Assembly (NCBI GenBank): GCA_025786725.1
Contig: JAHLTZ010000009.1
Location: 1 to 64,000, forward strand
Length of the DNA: 64,000 bases
From: Syncephalis fuscata
Lineage: Eukaryota > Zoopagomycota > Zoopagomycetes > Zoopagales > Piptocephalidaceae
Direction: 5' to 3'
Both the position numbers and the translations under genes were made by a program. Every line of letters begins with the position of its first letter. Position 1 is the first letter of the stretch. The notes beneath the pieces are model-generated. The model was not told the origin of the DNA and searched no databases. It was given only the letters and a program-made list of their open reading frames with translations. Positions 36,701 through 49,225 of the stretch are shown here, one piece after another.

Positions 36701-38507
36701 GCAATGATGTCATGCCTATATTGCCAGCACCTGGCGCTAATCCAGGTCGATTATTAGCGCCAGGCATTACATTAGGCACTGCACCTGGCACAGTGGCAGC
36801 ATTTATCGACGGCTGTACTGCTGCTGATGGCATGGTCGATAGCTGTCCGCCGTCACCAGAAACACCGGGTGGCATTGAGCCCATCATGCCCGTAGCTAGT
36901 AGGGGCTTAGCAGGCTGAGGCATTGAAATGCGCATAGTGGCTGCACCTTGTGCTGCTGATACAGGTGAGCTATTTAGCGCAGCAGCCGTTCCTGCTGTCG
37001 ATGCTGTTGCTGGATATTGTGTCTTTTGGCGTTTAAACACTTCTTCTGCCGCCACTGTATCCGTTGTTGTTCCATTACTGCCGGCATTAAGTGTACCAGC
37101 GCCTTGAGCCGCTTGATTTGATGCTCTGCGTTTTGTCGATGCATTTCCACTATTGGAAGACTTGGACTTTGGTTTACGATCAGCTTTGGTTGTTGGCGTA
37201 GTTGCAGTAGCATTTGTAATACTGCTATTCGATGCCGTCGATTCTTCTTTGGCCAATTGAATGCCTGTCATAGATGTATTAGATGCAGACTGTGCTGCAT
37301 TGGCTAGATCAGCTGTCGGTAACGGTGTAGCTGTGTTGGTAGATAGCGGAGACTGAACAATAGATTGCATTGCATCTAATGGCATCATCGTACCTTCAAT
37401 ACCTGTCATCATTGTTGCTGACAGATCATTAGTTCCTGAATTTGACAAAATAGCTGGCGAGTCGTCTTTTGTTGAAACTGCACCGTTGCTAGGTGGGGTA
37501 GCCATAACCGTTGTGGTATTTGTATCGTTTGTAGTTGCATCGGCCACAGTTGATGTAAACTCTGGTGTAGGTGGCGTTGTAGGCAACTCAATACCTGCTA
37601 AATGCACAATGCGTTGCTTTCGTGTAGCCGGTGCATGTGGAATATAGTCGCTACATCTTTATCCACTTTGGATACCAATTCTATTAAAGCCGGCACCCGT
37701 GGATGCGTTGCAATAAGCGAAAGATGAACATTACGACGACGTAACTCATCAACGGCCATTGATAGGGTCCAATCATCGTACTTTTCATGAACATTCCAAC
37801 GACACGATACAGTAGGCTGTGGATCAACTGCATCGGCCAATAAAAGACAGTGAAGTAAAGGCGTAGGTGAGTGATTACCATTTGAATCGCCGTTACCATT
37901 AGATAAAGCCGTATTTTTTGTATATTCCTCGTATAATTCAAGTGCACCCACTAGGCCCTCAACCAAAGGGGCATGTCCTCCACCGCCGGGTAAATGAGCC
38001 CATCCTGCACTATTACTGCCATGACCATTGCTATGGCCAGCATCAGTGGCCGTATTAGCAATCGTTGATAACGACGTATCAAATAGTGAAAGTAAGTGGT
38101 CAGGCAGTGTATCTACTTTAGTAGTAAGTGCCGTGCGAGTTACTACCGATGATCGATTTAAACTGGATAAGGCCGATGTAGTCGCAGTTATATCGGTAGG
38201 ATAGACCACAATACCGCATCGTAGATGTGTCGTAAGTCGTGTCTGTCTACCTTTACTATCTGCCTCTGTATACATTGGCTCATTTAATACACTATAGCAC
38301 GGACCAGTTGTTTGTTAGCTATTGCCAAGTATGTGCTTATCAAGCAAGCAAGCACTGCAGCTATTACCTAAGATACGGCAAGATGTATTCTGGGATCAGT
38401 GTTGGAAGGGCAGTTGCCATACGCATTGAGCCTTCAACGGCCACAACACATAATACTTCACGGTCATATTCACCTAGTTGGGAAGAAGGTGGAGTAAGTA
38501 GCACCAT
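33777..38507 (-). CDS. MED25: Mediator complex subunit 25 with long glutamine tracts
   Basis: Mediator tail subunit linking activators to RNA polymerase II. The N-terminal von Willebrand A-like domain starts MVLLTPPSSQLGEYDREVLC, then VVAVEGSMRMATALP and LRCGIVVYPTD. It continues with WAHLPGGGGHAPLVEGLVGA, LELYEEYTK, LLHCLLLADAVDPQP and RRRNVHLSLIATHPRVPALI. A long Ser/Thr/Ala/Asn/Gln-rich region follows, including many Gln runs. After it come QAVWRGTTVWRVQLADGNRE and VPFPSQPQHGLLITMLQNQL, which fit the later PTOV/ACID-like region. The protein ends in a run of Gln then Pro-Arg. Two apparent one-base deletions lie near 37650 and 35711; both restore continuous conserved sequence if repaired. 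Total length is about 1,500 residues, large for the family because of the repeats. Confidence 0.8.
34171..34250. repeat. Longest CAG/CAA glutamine-codon tract in MED25
   Basis: On the minus strand this encodes about 27 almost uninterrupted Gln residues from mixed CAA and CAG codons. Comparable tracts lie at 33784-33840, 35567-35590 and 35830-35890. Mixed codons suggest slower length change than a pure CAG run. Confidence 0.9.
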
Positions 38508-39539
38508 GGCGCGGCGAACGCATAAACAGTGCGCGGATCTTAAGCGTTGCTGTTTACACCAAAATAACTGTTACTAGTGCGAATAGAATAAAGGATCCGA
38601 GCTATAGTGAGAGTAGATTCAATCGTGTATAGATAAACCGTAATAGTGTTGCTAGTATGGAATAAGGATTCCAAAATAGGAGTGAAAAGAGAGTGGACAG
38701 GTGGGTATATCTGAGTAAGAGGGAGGGAGAGGGAGAGAGATAGAGAGAGCGTTGGACATAAGTGTGAATAAAAGGGAAAATGAATTGATACGGCGTTGTC
38801 TCATATTTGCATGTGGTCACTCACACTCACGCTTTCCTCTTTCCTATCGCTCTTTTTCTCCTCTCTTCTAATTCTCTAACTATGTGTGTACAGTATAAAT
38901 GAAATAGTAAAGACCAAGGGGAACACCGCCTATGTCTTTTTATATTTTATTTAATTTATTATGACTAATAAAATAAAGACTAAATAAATCAATCCAATGA
39001 ATTTCGTTTATTTAATGCACTTTAAAATTAAGTATAGATGATTCTAATTATACTGATCATGTCACATCATCATCATCATCATCATCATCATTGCCAAGGT
39101 ATTAAATGATTAATATAGATCATTGCCTTTTATAATGTTAATAGTCATCTGATAGATGTCAGTGAATATATACTAACCAATGGACTAATTATGGATGACT
39201 TGGCTAATTCTGGTCACACAACACACACACACACACACACACAATATAGATACAATAAACACACAGTAAAAACTGACTGACATTCTATTGACTTGTCCCT
39301 CACAAACATACACACACAGAGACACACACATTAATCAACTCTTTATCACTTTGTTTTAGCTTGTCTTTCCTCAGTTTCTCAATACCTGCACTTCTTCTTT
39401 AGTTTATATGCTCTCATTGTTTTTCTGTATGTCTATTTGATCGTTTTATTAACGATATAACCTTTTTGTTTTTATTCGTCTATTGTTTATAGTAACAATC
39501 TATAGTTGCCTTTTAGTAATCTAGTCGCTATTCTTCTCG
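38508..39539. other. Intergenic region with microsatellites
   Basis: A 1.03-kb divergent gap between MED25 and the SPO71-like gene. It contains a GA-rich purine run (about 38710-38755), a CAT repeat of about nine units (39065-39091) and a CA dinucleotide repeat (about 39222-39242). The stretch just before the SPO71-like start is pyrimidine-rich. No gene was recognised. Confidence 0.6.
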
Positions 39540-42500
39540 ATGAATCGTCACTATATAGTACCTATACCTCCTCCTCCTCCAGCTCTCTCTACTCCCTCAC
39601 CGCCAACGCGACATCAACCGCCAGATCGCTATTATATTGGACCTTTACCAACTTTATCGTTGGGATTCTACAAATCACCGTCACAACAACGTCCACTACA
39701 TCAGCCATGGTACTATTTTCTATCCTCTCCTTCTCCACTACGTACTAGTCAACGACGACAACAACAACAACAACAACAGCAACAACAGACATTGTCACAG
39801 TCGCGACAACTTGGTAGACAGAACAGACCATCTAGGTGGTTCCGTCATGCACTTAGGTCAAGGTCATGTTTTAATTCATCCTCGCCTATTCAACGATTAA
39901 ATAACCATAGTGACACTAGTGCTAGTCATGAGAACATAAATGCTTTACCTGTGACGTCATCAAATGTACATCAGCCTACTATTAATGAACAACAATCGTC
40001 AACTCATCCTATTTCATTTGACAATAGTACAAGCATTAGTAGTGGCAGTAGTAGTGACCATACAAGTAATGGCATTCACACACCGCTATTATCAGATGTA
40101 CACCACACGACACTTTCATCTGATCGTATTACTCGACCTGTAACACCACAGACACCCGTTGACTCAATAAGGCGAATAGATAGCTCAATACATCCTGCAC
40201 CTAAACGAATAAGCTCTACTGTATCACATAATCAATTGGGTACATCTACTATGGCATTACCGTCAACATCAGCCCCTGTAACAACAATGACAAGTCCTGT
40301 AGAAGAATATAAATCATCACAAATAGTTAATACAACAAATACGAAAAATGAACAATTTGAACAAACAAAAGACAGACGTTTAATGGCTGTGCATACCAAT
40401 TCTATGCCATTATTACAAGCACCTCATGAAACAGTCCATGTAACTGCCAATCAATCAACTACGCCAGATTTAACGACATCTCCTGTAATTACTATGCCAT
40501 CTTCAGAATCCCTATGCCATTTAATGTTATTGCGCGTTGAACGTGTTCATCCACACAATATGCCGGATATTTACCATCAAGGTGTTGCTCTATTTACTTC
40601 TCTTCGTTCTGTTCAATGGCGACAAGTGGTAGGACAGCTGGATGGTCAAAGTCTTTCATTTCATCAGCCATCGTCGCCTTCTTCTTCGGTTCCAGTAAGT
40701 AGATTAGTGTTTAGTTAATATTACTAATTATTTGTATTAGGGAAAGGTACTATATTCGTTACAGTTAGCAAATTATCAACGTGTAAAACTAAGCTATTTT
40801 TCACCACTGGATAATTCACTGGCCTTGGCACTCACTTCAAGGGATAGAGAAGATTTAGTAGAAGTATTCATATTCCAGTTAAAAGAACACAATCTACTAC
40901 AATTATGGTATGGCGGCCTTGAAAAGTATATTGATCAAAAAACAACTTGGGAAGAACAAATGATGGCCGGTAAAGATGTATGTCAATTCCTACGTGTTGC
41001 ACCGATACCTGCAACAAAAATATCTTCAGCTGGATCACCATCAATACAGCAAGAACACCAACGACGAGAACGACAACGACGTCGAGAACAGCATCGACAG
41101 TCAAGGACAAGTCAACGGCGATTAAGGAAACATTCTAAATTACAGAATCGACATTCGATTGATGCAACACAACATATACCAGCACAGCCAGACATGACAG
41201 ATACAGCTGTCGAAAAAGATATGGAATCCTCACTAAAACGACCTTTAAGCTTAGTGGATCGTCGTGTTGTACAAGGTGTATTATCTCGTACGTCCATTGA
41301 TGACGATAGTAATAGTAATAGTAATCGACATTCAAATGATGAAACAAGAAATACGGTGGATGAAAGAATGGCGAAACGTCTTTCTAAACGTCACAGTAAA
41401 CAATCAATTCGGCATAGTAATGTGACAGATGCATCTGGCGATAGTAGTAAAAATTATGATAAGAAGTCTACCACTATATCCGCAGCTATGTCACAAATGG
41501 CCGCTGTAGGTGTAGCACCTATGATTGTACTTGCTGCATCTACAAATATACCTGATATCGAGCCAGTATCTTCTCAAGAGAATGAACAACCGCAGAATGA
41601 ACACGAGCCTATAGCAATAGAGACCATTCATCGATGGTTACCGCCTTCGTTACAGATTATAGTTGAAGTACCGGATATTGGAACCAAGATACAAATTACA
41701 CTGGACATTGCTGAATTCAATTCTCTTTTATCCTATGCTCAACTACGTACTATTGTTCTTAATGTGTTAATGGGCCGCAAAACACCATATAATAAAGGTG
41801 ATACACCAAGTGAGGCAATGGAACGACGTAAACAATTGGCCGCTCTTTGGAAATACTGGAGTCAATGGGAAGTGGGTCTAGTATGGCGACGATGGTATCG
41901 ATTAGACTGGCCTCATCCTGACGCGTATATTTCTATGGCCCGTATTCTAGAACAGGTAGGTATTTGAAGTATATATATATAGTTATATTGTTTATTAATA
42001 TGTTGATAGACTCATGCTCTTGAATTAAGACGCACTTCTCATTATGGCACTTTTATTGATAGCAATCCATTGGATCGACAGCATCGCTCATCTAATGCTG
42101 TGTCAATAAATCGACCATTTTACTTACCAAGTGAGAGTAATTTAAAAACACCGCCACCGGATGTAGAAGGTTGTTTATTGCGTGTATTTACAGCCAAACA
42201 GATACTAGCAACATTTATGACACGTCAACGGAAACATGCCCGTGTTCGTCGACTCTATTTAGCGACACGGGGCCGATATTTGTTTGTAACTACGCCGAAT
42301 CATTTACCATTACCACAATTTACTTCATCCAACTATAATGAAGCTAGTGTAGTAGTACGCCGGTTAAAGACTTGTTTTAGTGAATCCAATCATGATCATA
42401 CAAATCATTTGCATAAAAGAACTGATGATGTAACAATGTTACCGCGACTGGCCGGTGCAGTCATTGCTCTGATCAATTTAGTACGCGTTAATGTAACTAT

Positions 42501-43818
42501 GCCATCGGAAGAAGAGCGTGATAATGAATTACACCGCACACCCGTCGCTAGAACGAGTAGAAATAACGAGAATGAAAACACTGAATTAACAAGGCACCAG
42601 CAAGAAGTGAGTCGTTATTTGCCAGCATCAACATCGCCATCAGCATCAAATCGTGATCATAGCCGGATTAGTGCTTTACAGAGACACCGACTACGATTGC
42701 AACAGCAACGACAAGAACGACAACGATCACAACAACAGCAAAGACGTCTTGAATTAGTATTTCGTAATGGCTATACACTTCGACTGTTAGCTACCGATGA
42801 AAGATCGGCTCAAGAGTGGCGACAGCGACTTCAATCCATCGCTCATTATTGGCGTCAGTATAACGAACAAGAACAGAAATGGAAAAAGGCCGCATCCATC
42901 ATTAGTGGCGCATTTACGAGTCAGCGTCAAGTTCTAGATCGTGATGGCCAACCAATTGATGGATGTAATAAAGAACGTAATAATCATTTACCATTTACGC
43001 GCGAAATTGGCACAACAGAAGACTATGAGACGGGATCGGTTGAAGTAAACGCTCAATTATGGCCTGTTTGTACATCACTAGGCTGTCAATCGATTGTGCA
43101 AACGGGCATTTTGTATCGTAAAACAAGTCGGCGACAACCAGCTTATCGTTTATTCTGTTTATTAACGCGTGATGGCTATTTGTGCTATTTCGATGCCGAT
43201 TCACTTAATATGACTACGCATCATAATAGCACACATTACAATTATATTCAATTGGCGCGAGGACGTACACGATTGCATAGAGCCTACGTTTATTCTCGAT
43301 GTCGTGACCGAGAAGTGGTTCGTCAAACAAAAATGACCTCTATTGATCGGCCTACGAGTCGATATATTGGACAAGGTCTATACACACGGGACAGTTTACT
43401 CGATTGTAGCTTTTCCATCTGGCTTCCTAGTAGACATCAACACTTTTGGCACACCAATGGTCAGCGAGGCCATGTCATCACTTTTCGGGCATCGGATAGA
43501 TCAAGTACAGAGGCATGGGTCACTGCTCTACAGTCAGTTATCGATGGCCTACAATGTTCAATGCCTGATCACACATTAGGGAGAGAAGAAGCGACGCACA
43601 ATAATCACGAAACTAATGAATTGGATGACTCGATTATTGAACAGCATAGTAATTTAGCAGGTAATCTGCGTCATAATAGTACTCGACGAGTAACTGAACC
43701 AAATACATCTCAATTATCTACTTCATTATTGGTAGAGCATGAGGATACAAGTTTTAATTTTATGTCGCCTATGTTTAACGCGTCTTCAATTGATCAAAAA
43801 GAAGATACGATCATTTAA
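39540..43818 (+). CDS. SPO71: Double-PH protein, SPO71-like
   Basis: About 1,390 residues over three exons (introns near 40695-40740 and 41956-42009). The first 300 residues are Pro/Gln/Ser/Thr-rich and include a short Gln run. Conserved segments follow: LFTSLRSVQWRQVVGQLDG, then LANYQRVKLSYFSPLDNSLA, HNLLQLWYGGLEKYID and TWEEQMMAGKDVCQFLRVA. Later come ALWKYWSQWEVGLVWRRWYR, THALELRRTSHYGTF, PPPDVEGCLLRVFTAKQ, RRLYLATRGRYLFVTTPNHL and PH-like C-terminal strands (RLFCLLTRDGYLCYFDADS, ITFRASDRSSTEAWVTALQS). The order resembles the fungal SPO71 family, which recruits VPS13 to the prospore membrane in yeast. In this organism the role is unknown, so the symbol marks similarity only. Confidence 0.6.
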
Positions 43819-44671
43819 AAGATAATATTCATTGCATTGGCTTTGTTTATATTTCTTATTACGTATATCATCATTATAGCATTGTATTGTTTATTTCATT
43901 CTATTTTAACGGCTATTTAGCATCTATTGAATAAATCTATCATTTTAATTCTTGCATCTACACTCTATCGTTAATATTAAACTGCTATCGATGATATCCA
44001 TAGCGTATCAATATATAACACCATGCTATCGCAGTCCGAAAGATAAAAGCAGTCTATCGACAATACAGTATGTTTATGCAATATTCCCGCTGCACCGAAC
44101 ACAGCTGCACCATTTGCATACTTTTACAGCATGACTTCCTATAGACATTGTAATATTTACACATACACATAGGCACACATTGACAATGCCATAGAGTAAA
44201 CTCAGTTTAATTTCATTCACTAATACTACATTAATTACTATTGGGCCTTGTAGGCTGCACTCTCTGCGACAATGATAGGCATTCTTGCCATCAGTTTATT
44301 GGATCTTCTTTGCTGCTATGCACGCATGCATACGTAGATAGACAACTGAAAAGATACGGCTTCCACGACTGATGATCCTCGTAGCGTAAACAATGGCACC
44401 AACCAACACTACAGATATTACCCACACTATAAACATGTACGCCCATCGCTTGCAACGAATAGCCAATGAATGCATGAATAGACACGTGGTGACAGTGCAG
44501 TTAACTGCATGACAGTTTACATGTTATTGATTGGTGCTTATGGCTGTGTTGTTTGTATGGATATCACTTTGCCTTTGCTAAAAAAGGATGAATGGTTGGT
44601 TGGAGAAGTGACCAGAGTGAGCATGTGTGCATATACATATGTAGTGCCATACTATCAGCACTATCATGCTA

Positions 44672-44707
<36 letters not shown>

Positions 44708-44972
44708 CTGATGATGGCCATTGTCGTCACCAATAATGTGTTGCTGTTATGAACACTACCAGGAATGGTAGGAAGGATGTTGCTGCTTTATCGTCGTTAG
44801 AATTGACAAAATTACCACGCGGTTTATGGCTTTAAATACAGCCGTCGATTTCGCTTTGCTTCCCCAACTCATACTCAACACCATCTATTAGTTACATATT
44901 TACTGTTTTTATTATAACCAAGACTTTTTAACTACAAGACATCTGTCTAATTATCTATATACATATATCAAC
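43819..44972. other. Intergenic region with ATG/GAT microsatellite
   Basis: A 1.15-kb gap. The only notable feature is an imperfect ATG (GAT) trinucleotide repeat at 44673-44712. The region from about 44815, with a TTTAAATA word at 44832 and pyrimidine-rich stretches, probably carries the promoter of the small secreted protein gene. Short frames here look random. Confidence 0.5.
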
Positions 44973-45188
44973 ATGCAATTCAAGACTGTCGCTTTGTTCG
45001 CCGCCGTCGTCGCTTTGGCCGGTTTCCAGTTGGTCGCTGCTCTTCCTCAAGCTAACCAGGGATGCGGTAGCGGAATGGTGGAATGCCCAGCAGGCACTAT
45101 TTGCTCTTCTGTCAAAGGCCCCGGCGGACATCCCCTATACTCATGCATGACACCCGCGCAAATCGCCGAACATGCCAAGCACGGTTAA
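44973..45188 (+). CDS. Small secreted four-cysteine protein
   Basis: A 71-residue protein. Residues 1-23 (MQFKTVALFAAVVALAGFQL plus VAA) are a textbook signal peptide. The mature part begins about LPQANQGCGSGMVEC and has Cys at 31, 38, 44 and 58 (spacing C-x6-C-x5-C-x13-C). It contains PAGTICSSVKGPGGHP and ends AEHAKHG. Codon use is C-ending and much more GC-rich than neighbouring DNA, as in highly expressed genes. A TATA-like word lies about 140 bp upstream. I do not recognise the family. It could be a cell-wall or effector-type peptide. Confidence 0.8.
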   Translation: MQFKTVALFAAVVALAGFQLVAALPQANQGCGSGMVECPAGTICSSVKGPGGHPLYSCMTPAQIAEHAKHG

Positions 45189-45635
45189 TAAGACTAGCAG
45201 TAGATAGAGGATGGTCAATATTACATCCAGCGCCGTGGTCTTCTGGCAATAATTATGTGTGAATCCATACACAGATGTTTATAGAGTTGAATTGTTGCTA
45301 ATAAATAATAATAATATAATAATAATTAATACTTGTAATAATTTAAATGTTCGTAATATTAGTCTGTTTATACTATTTGTAAATAACAAATGGTTTTAAT
45401 ATTGCATTGTTTATAATTTTAACATTAACAAGTATAATTGTGCCATAGTTTATACACACATTTATGGATCAATTTACAAGCTATTCATACTATAAATGTG
45501 AATTAACAGTTAAAATTAAAACAAACAATATCAATACTTTTAAGCGATTTACATTATAATAAATCTATATTATAACAACAAAAGTCATATCAAACATAAT
45601 AAGATCAATGTTATGCTACCGATATAATTATCACA
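45189..45635. other. Intergenic region, convergent 3' ends
   Basis: 447 bp between two convergent genes, with dense AATAAT/AATAAA words consistent with polyadenylation on both strands. Nothing else was seen. Confidence 0.5.
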
Positions 45636-46302
45636 TTATGCTTCATCTTCACTTTCATCTTCATCTTCATCAGCCGCATCACTAGCCGATAGATTACTGT
45701 CCTCATCTTCATCATCTTCAGATCCACCTGACATATCATCGCCTCGTTCCAATTGACGTAGGTAAGTGCGTCGTTGACGTTCCGTCATACTCGCTAGTAA
45801 ACGTTCTTGTTCTAGTTTTGCTGCTTGAACGGATTTCGCATCATTCATCCTACAAATAGTCATTTTAGTTGTTGATCAATATTCTATTAAACAAAATCAT
45901 TACTACTACTTACTTATCAGATGTAAATGGTTCCTTATTGCATTTGGCACATAGTCGATGTTTAGTAGCACATGGCACGCAAATAACATGATATGCTTGC
46001 TTAATCGCTTTCTGATTACAACGCAAGCTAACCATATCAATTTCCATTAAAGCTAGTCAGTCATCAATGAAGCTTTGCTATTCAGCTTTAAGAGCTTACC
46101 ACTTTTTTGGCTGGGTAAGCGGTTTATACTTGCGATATTGTTTGCGCCATTCCAACACTTCACGGCAATGCGTACACACATGGGTTATAGGCATAGCCAG
46201 AATCTTGGTGGTCTTTTTAGAGGCACGATTATGTCTGAATGCATCTGTATTCTGGTACTTTTGTCCAGTCTTCTTACCACCAGTGGAGCCTCGGCTCGAC
46301 AT
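45636..46302 (-). CDS. C9orf85-like DUF2039 zinc-ribbon protein
   Basis: Exon 1 reads MSSRGSTGGKKTGQKYQNTD and AFRHNRASKKTTKI, then HVCTHCREVLEWRKQYRKYK and PLTQPKKW. Exon 2 reads SLRCNQKAIKQAYHVICVPC and ATKHRLCAKCNKEPF. The four CxxC pairs fit a double zinc ribbon and match the conserved eukaryotic C9orf85/DUF2039 family, whose function is unknown. The last exon has a basic helix (ASMTERQRRTYLRQLERGDD) and a very acidic tail ending DEDESEDEA. It starts 49 bp from the divergent REX2 gene, so the promoter region must be shared. Confidence 0.92.
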
Positions 46303-46351
46303 GTTTGCTACTTATGCTGAATAACAAAAAAAAAGAAAAAGAAAGGCAATT

Positions 46352-47332
46352 ATGTTTTTTACTATTTTCTCTCAAACTATTGGCTCATTAGCTCAGTGTT
46401 GTCGACACACTCCACGACAACTACAACAACGTCGTTTATTTCCCGCTTTAAATATGGCTTCTACCCAATCTATAGTGAATCCATTGGTATGGATCGACTG
46501 TGAGGTATTTATTTACATAATAAACAAATAGTCTTGGTACTAGTGTCAATTAGATGACCGGCTTGGACAAACAAAACGATTATATTATAGAAATTGCCGT
46601 TTTAATCACTGACGGCGATCTTAATATTGTAGCTGAGGTGCGTGGCTTTTTAGTAAATAGTGTTTTATTTATAGGATAGCACAATTAGGGACCAGAATTA
46701 ATTATACATCAGCCACAATCAGTTATGGATGCCATGAACGAATGGTGCCGTGAACATCATGGCGCGGTACGTCCATTAGTTTATACTACTAACCACCCAC
46801 CTATAGCTCTGTATTAATAGTGCACTATTTTGTATTTTATATAATAGTCAGGCTTGACTGCTGCCGTACTGGCCTCTAAAACTAGCATGAATGATGCGCA
46901 AGAAGCCGTTCTAAACTTTGTTAAACAGCATGTACCAAAAGCACGCACTGCTCCATTGGCCGGCAATTCAGTACATGCAGATCGAGTGTTTCTTTCAAAA
47001 GATATGCCAGAGCTGGAAGCCCATCTTCACTATCGTAATGTTGGTAAATAACATAGCAAGAATCAATATTGTAATCTAAATATAATAACAATACTTATTA
47101 CTATTAGATGTAAGTACTGTTAAGGAATTGTCACGTCGTTGGTATCCAGCAGTTTTCTCCAATGCACCACCCAAACGTGGAAATCATCGGTAAGCTTTAC
47201 CGTTAATTAATTCCATAACATTAATCAATATAATTCCATTTTCTACTTGTCATTTATCATAGAGCAATGGATGACATTAAGGAAAGCCTTAAGGAACTGC
47301 AATATTATCGAGCCAATTGCTTCCGTGCATAG
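46352..47332 (+). CDS. REX2: Oligoribonuclease (DEDDh 3'-5' exonuclease)
   Basis: Degrades short oligoribonucleotides; the yeast homologue Rex2 is mitochondrial and also acts on snRNA ends. Five introns separate exons reading [20 protein letters not shown], then [100 protein letters not shown] and [24 protein letters not shown] residues are at IDCE, the GNSVHADR segment and the final HRAMDD. The first exon adds about 35 residues rich in Arg/Gln with no acids before an internal Met (MASTQSIV). This suggests an import presequence and possible dual targeting. There is no frame break. Confidence 0.95.
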
Positions 47333-47404
47333 GATAACCATTTATTCATAACAAGCATGGCAATAATAATAAGAGCAAAAGTTGCTGTTGTTTATATGGA
47401 TTAT

Positions 47405-48285
47405 TTATACGGGTTTGGCACATTTACGATATTCAATGGCTTTTGTCTTTGTGCACTGCATTTCTTGCCATGAAATTGGAATCATTGTTGCACCTAAATA
47501 AATAGTAAATGATTAAATTAATTAATAAATAATTAATAAATGATAAATGCCTTACCAGCCACACTACGGGCAAATATAACACCTAGCTCGTTTTGAGCTG
47601 TTGAAAGATAATAAGAGCGTGCATCACCTAGTGAAATCTATATCATTCAATAATGTAGTTGTCAGTATAACATATTATAGATTTATGTGTAGCTTAAACG
47701 CAATAAAGGATACAACTTGAGCACGAACAATATCTCCAGGTCGGAAGCACTGGTAAATCTTTACTTTATCCTTTTCGGTGGCGCGTACATCTTGAACTCT
47801 AAGTTGTTTACCAGCTTTAGCCATGTTTTTTGCTTGTTAGTTATTATTATTATCTACCTAATAATACCTTGAAACTCGTCACGGCATGGTACTGCGCCTA
47901 CAACCATAATAGCAACTGTGGCAAAACGTGGATTGACCCGTAATACTTTACAGGTTACCTGTGTGCAATAATCATTAGCGCTAACGGTTAGTTTACGATA
48001 TTGTAATTACGCCAGTCACTTACAATGCTTTCAACCTGAGGAATTGACGTTTGTTCTCGTTCTCGAATCACTGCGATAGTCGGTAGCTTGGAAAAGTCAG
48101 TCAATTGATGTGTAGACTATCAATAAGCATACCGTGTTATTATCGTCACTCACTGGCACGCTAATCTCGCGTGTACCAACAATCGCTGAATGAATAATGT
48201 CATTGCGTACATAGGTGCCTTCACCGGCACTGTATTGGTGGGATCTACCAAGACGCTGTCCAGGTGTTACTAAGCTTGTTGTCAT
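47405..48285 (-). CDS. CSL4: Exosome complex subunit CSL4
   Basis: S1-domain cap subunit of the RNA exosome. Exons read [20 protein letters not shown] and [20 protein letters not shown], then [29 protein letters not shown] and [20 protein letters not shown]. Next come [60 protein letters not shown] and [20 protein letters not shown]. The end [16 protein letters not shown] is typical of the C-terminal zinc-binding tail. Motifs PGQRLG, GDIVRA and NELGV are diagnostic. At least four short introns; no frame break. It converges on REX2 across 72 bp. Confidence 0.95.
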
Positions 48286-49225
48286 TGTAAAACTGAAAAA
48301 ATATGTAATAGAAAAAGAAAAATAATAAATATTTGATGCGCAGTGATATGATTATTGCCAAAAATTCGGACCACTGTAAATTACACGTTTAACTAGATAC
48401 TTTTGGATGCTACTATTTACCTTATACCGGAGATATAGCTGTAAGCTAGGAATTTAGAATCATTTTTCCTTGTTTGCCTCGTATTATATCTTGGTTCGCA
48501 TAACATAAAACATGCTGCTCATATGTTATAACTTCTATTTGCAGTGTATGGCGTTACACTGTTTATTCCTTTTGACCAAAAGTCATTATATCGGTGCAAC
48601 TACCGTGACGTTCAAAAGAAAATTGTACTGCGTATATTTATGTTTAAATCAATTAGCTGAAGCATTTGGGTTTAGCCAGTTTAATTGAATTATAAGCATG
48701 ATATGTTTAAACATTTCCATACTATGTGTTTAAGTGATATGCTAGTAGAATGAATATACTGTAGTTATAGGACAGTAACAGTAGTATGCCAGTAAATTCT
48801 ATTAGAAAATTCTTTATTAAACAGGTTAGTTAAAAACGGAAAAAAGTTGCACCGTCATACTAAATGATAACGTTGTTTGTTGCTATGTGACGACAATATG
48901 GTTTCTGATTGGTTTATTGCTATATAAAACTGCGGAACTTAATACAAAGTTTGTAATACTTGATACTGTCGGTGATAGGTTTATAACATGAAACGATCCA
49001 AGTAATGATTGTTACATCATAGAGAATGATGTTGCGGCTCCTTGTTAAAAATGGAGTCAATACAACTTAGACAGAAACGTCATTGCCTTTACCCCATACT
49101 TTAGGAGTGTTAAATGACTTTGAAAGTCTATGTTTTTCAAACATGAAATACGTATTTAACCAATTAGTTGCGTAGATGTCAACAAAATAACCTGTTTTTA
49201 TCACTAAATCATATGGAAACAAAGC
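48286..49225. other. Intergenic region left of the inverted duplication
   Basis: A 940-bp AT-rich stretch. Near 48915-48935 a GATTGG (CCAAT-type) word is followed by CTATATAAAACTG, a promoter-like pair with no obvious open frame downstream. This may be a relict promoter. The unique sequence stops at about 49225, where the left duplication arm begins. Confidence 0.45.

Noticed and set aside
33777-37607. Plus-strand Val/Ala/Cys-rich ORFs across the MED25 region
   Set aside because: Reverse-strand readings of CAG/CAA and GCN repeats.
39065-39242. Short tandem repeats considered as a CRISPR-like array
   Set aside because: Units are 2-3 bp microsatellites with no spacers; the genome is eukaryotic.
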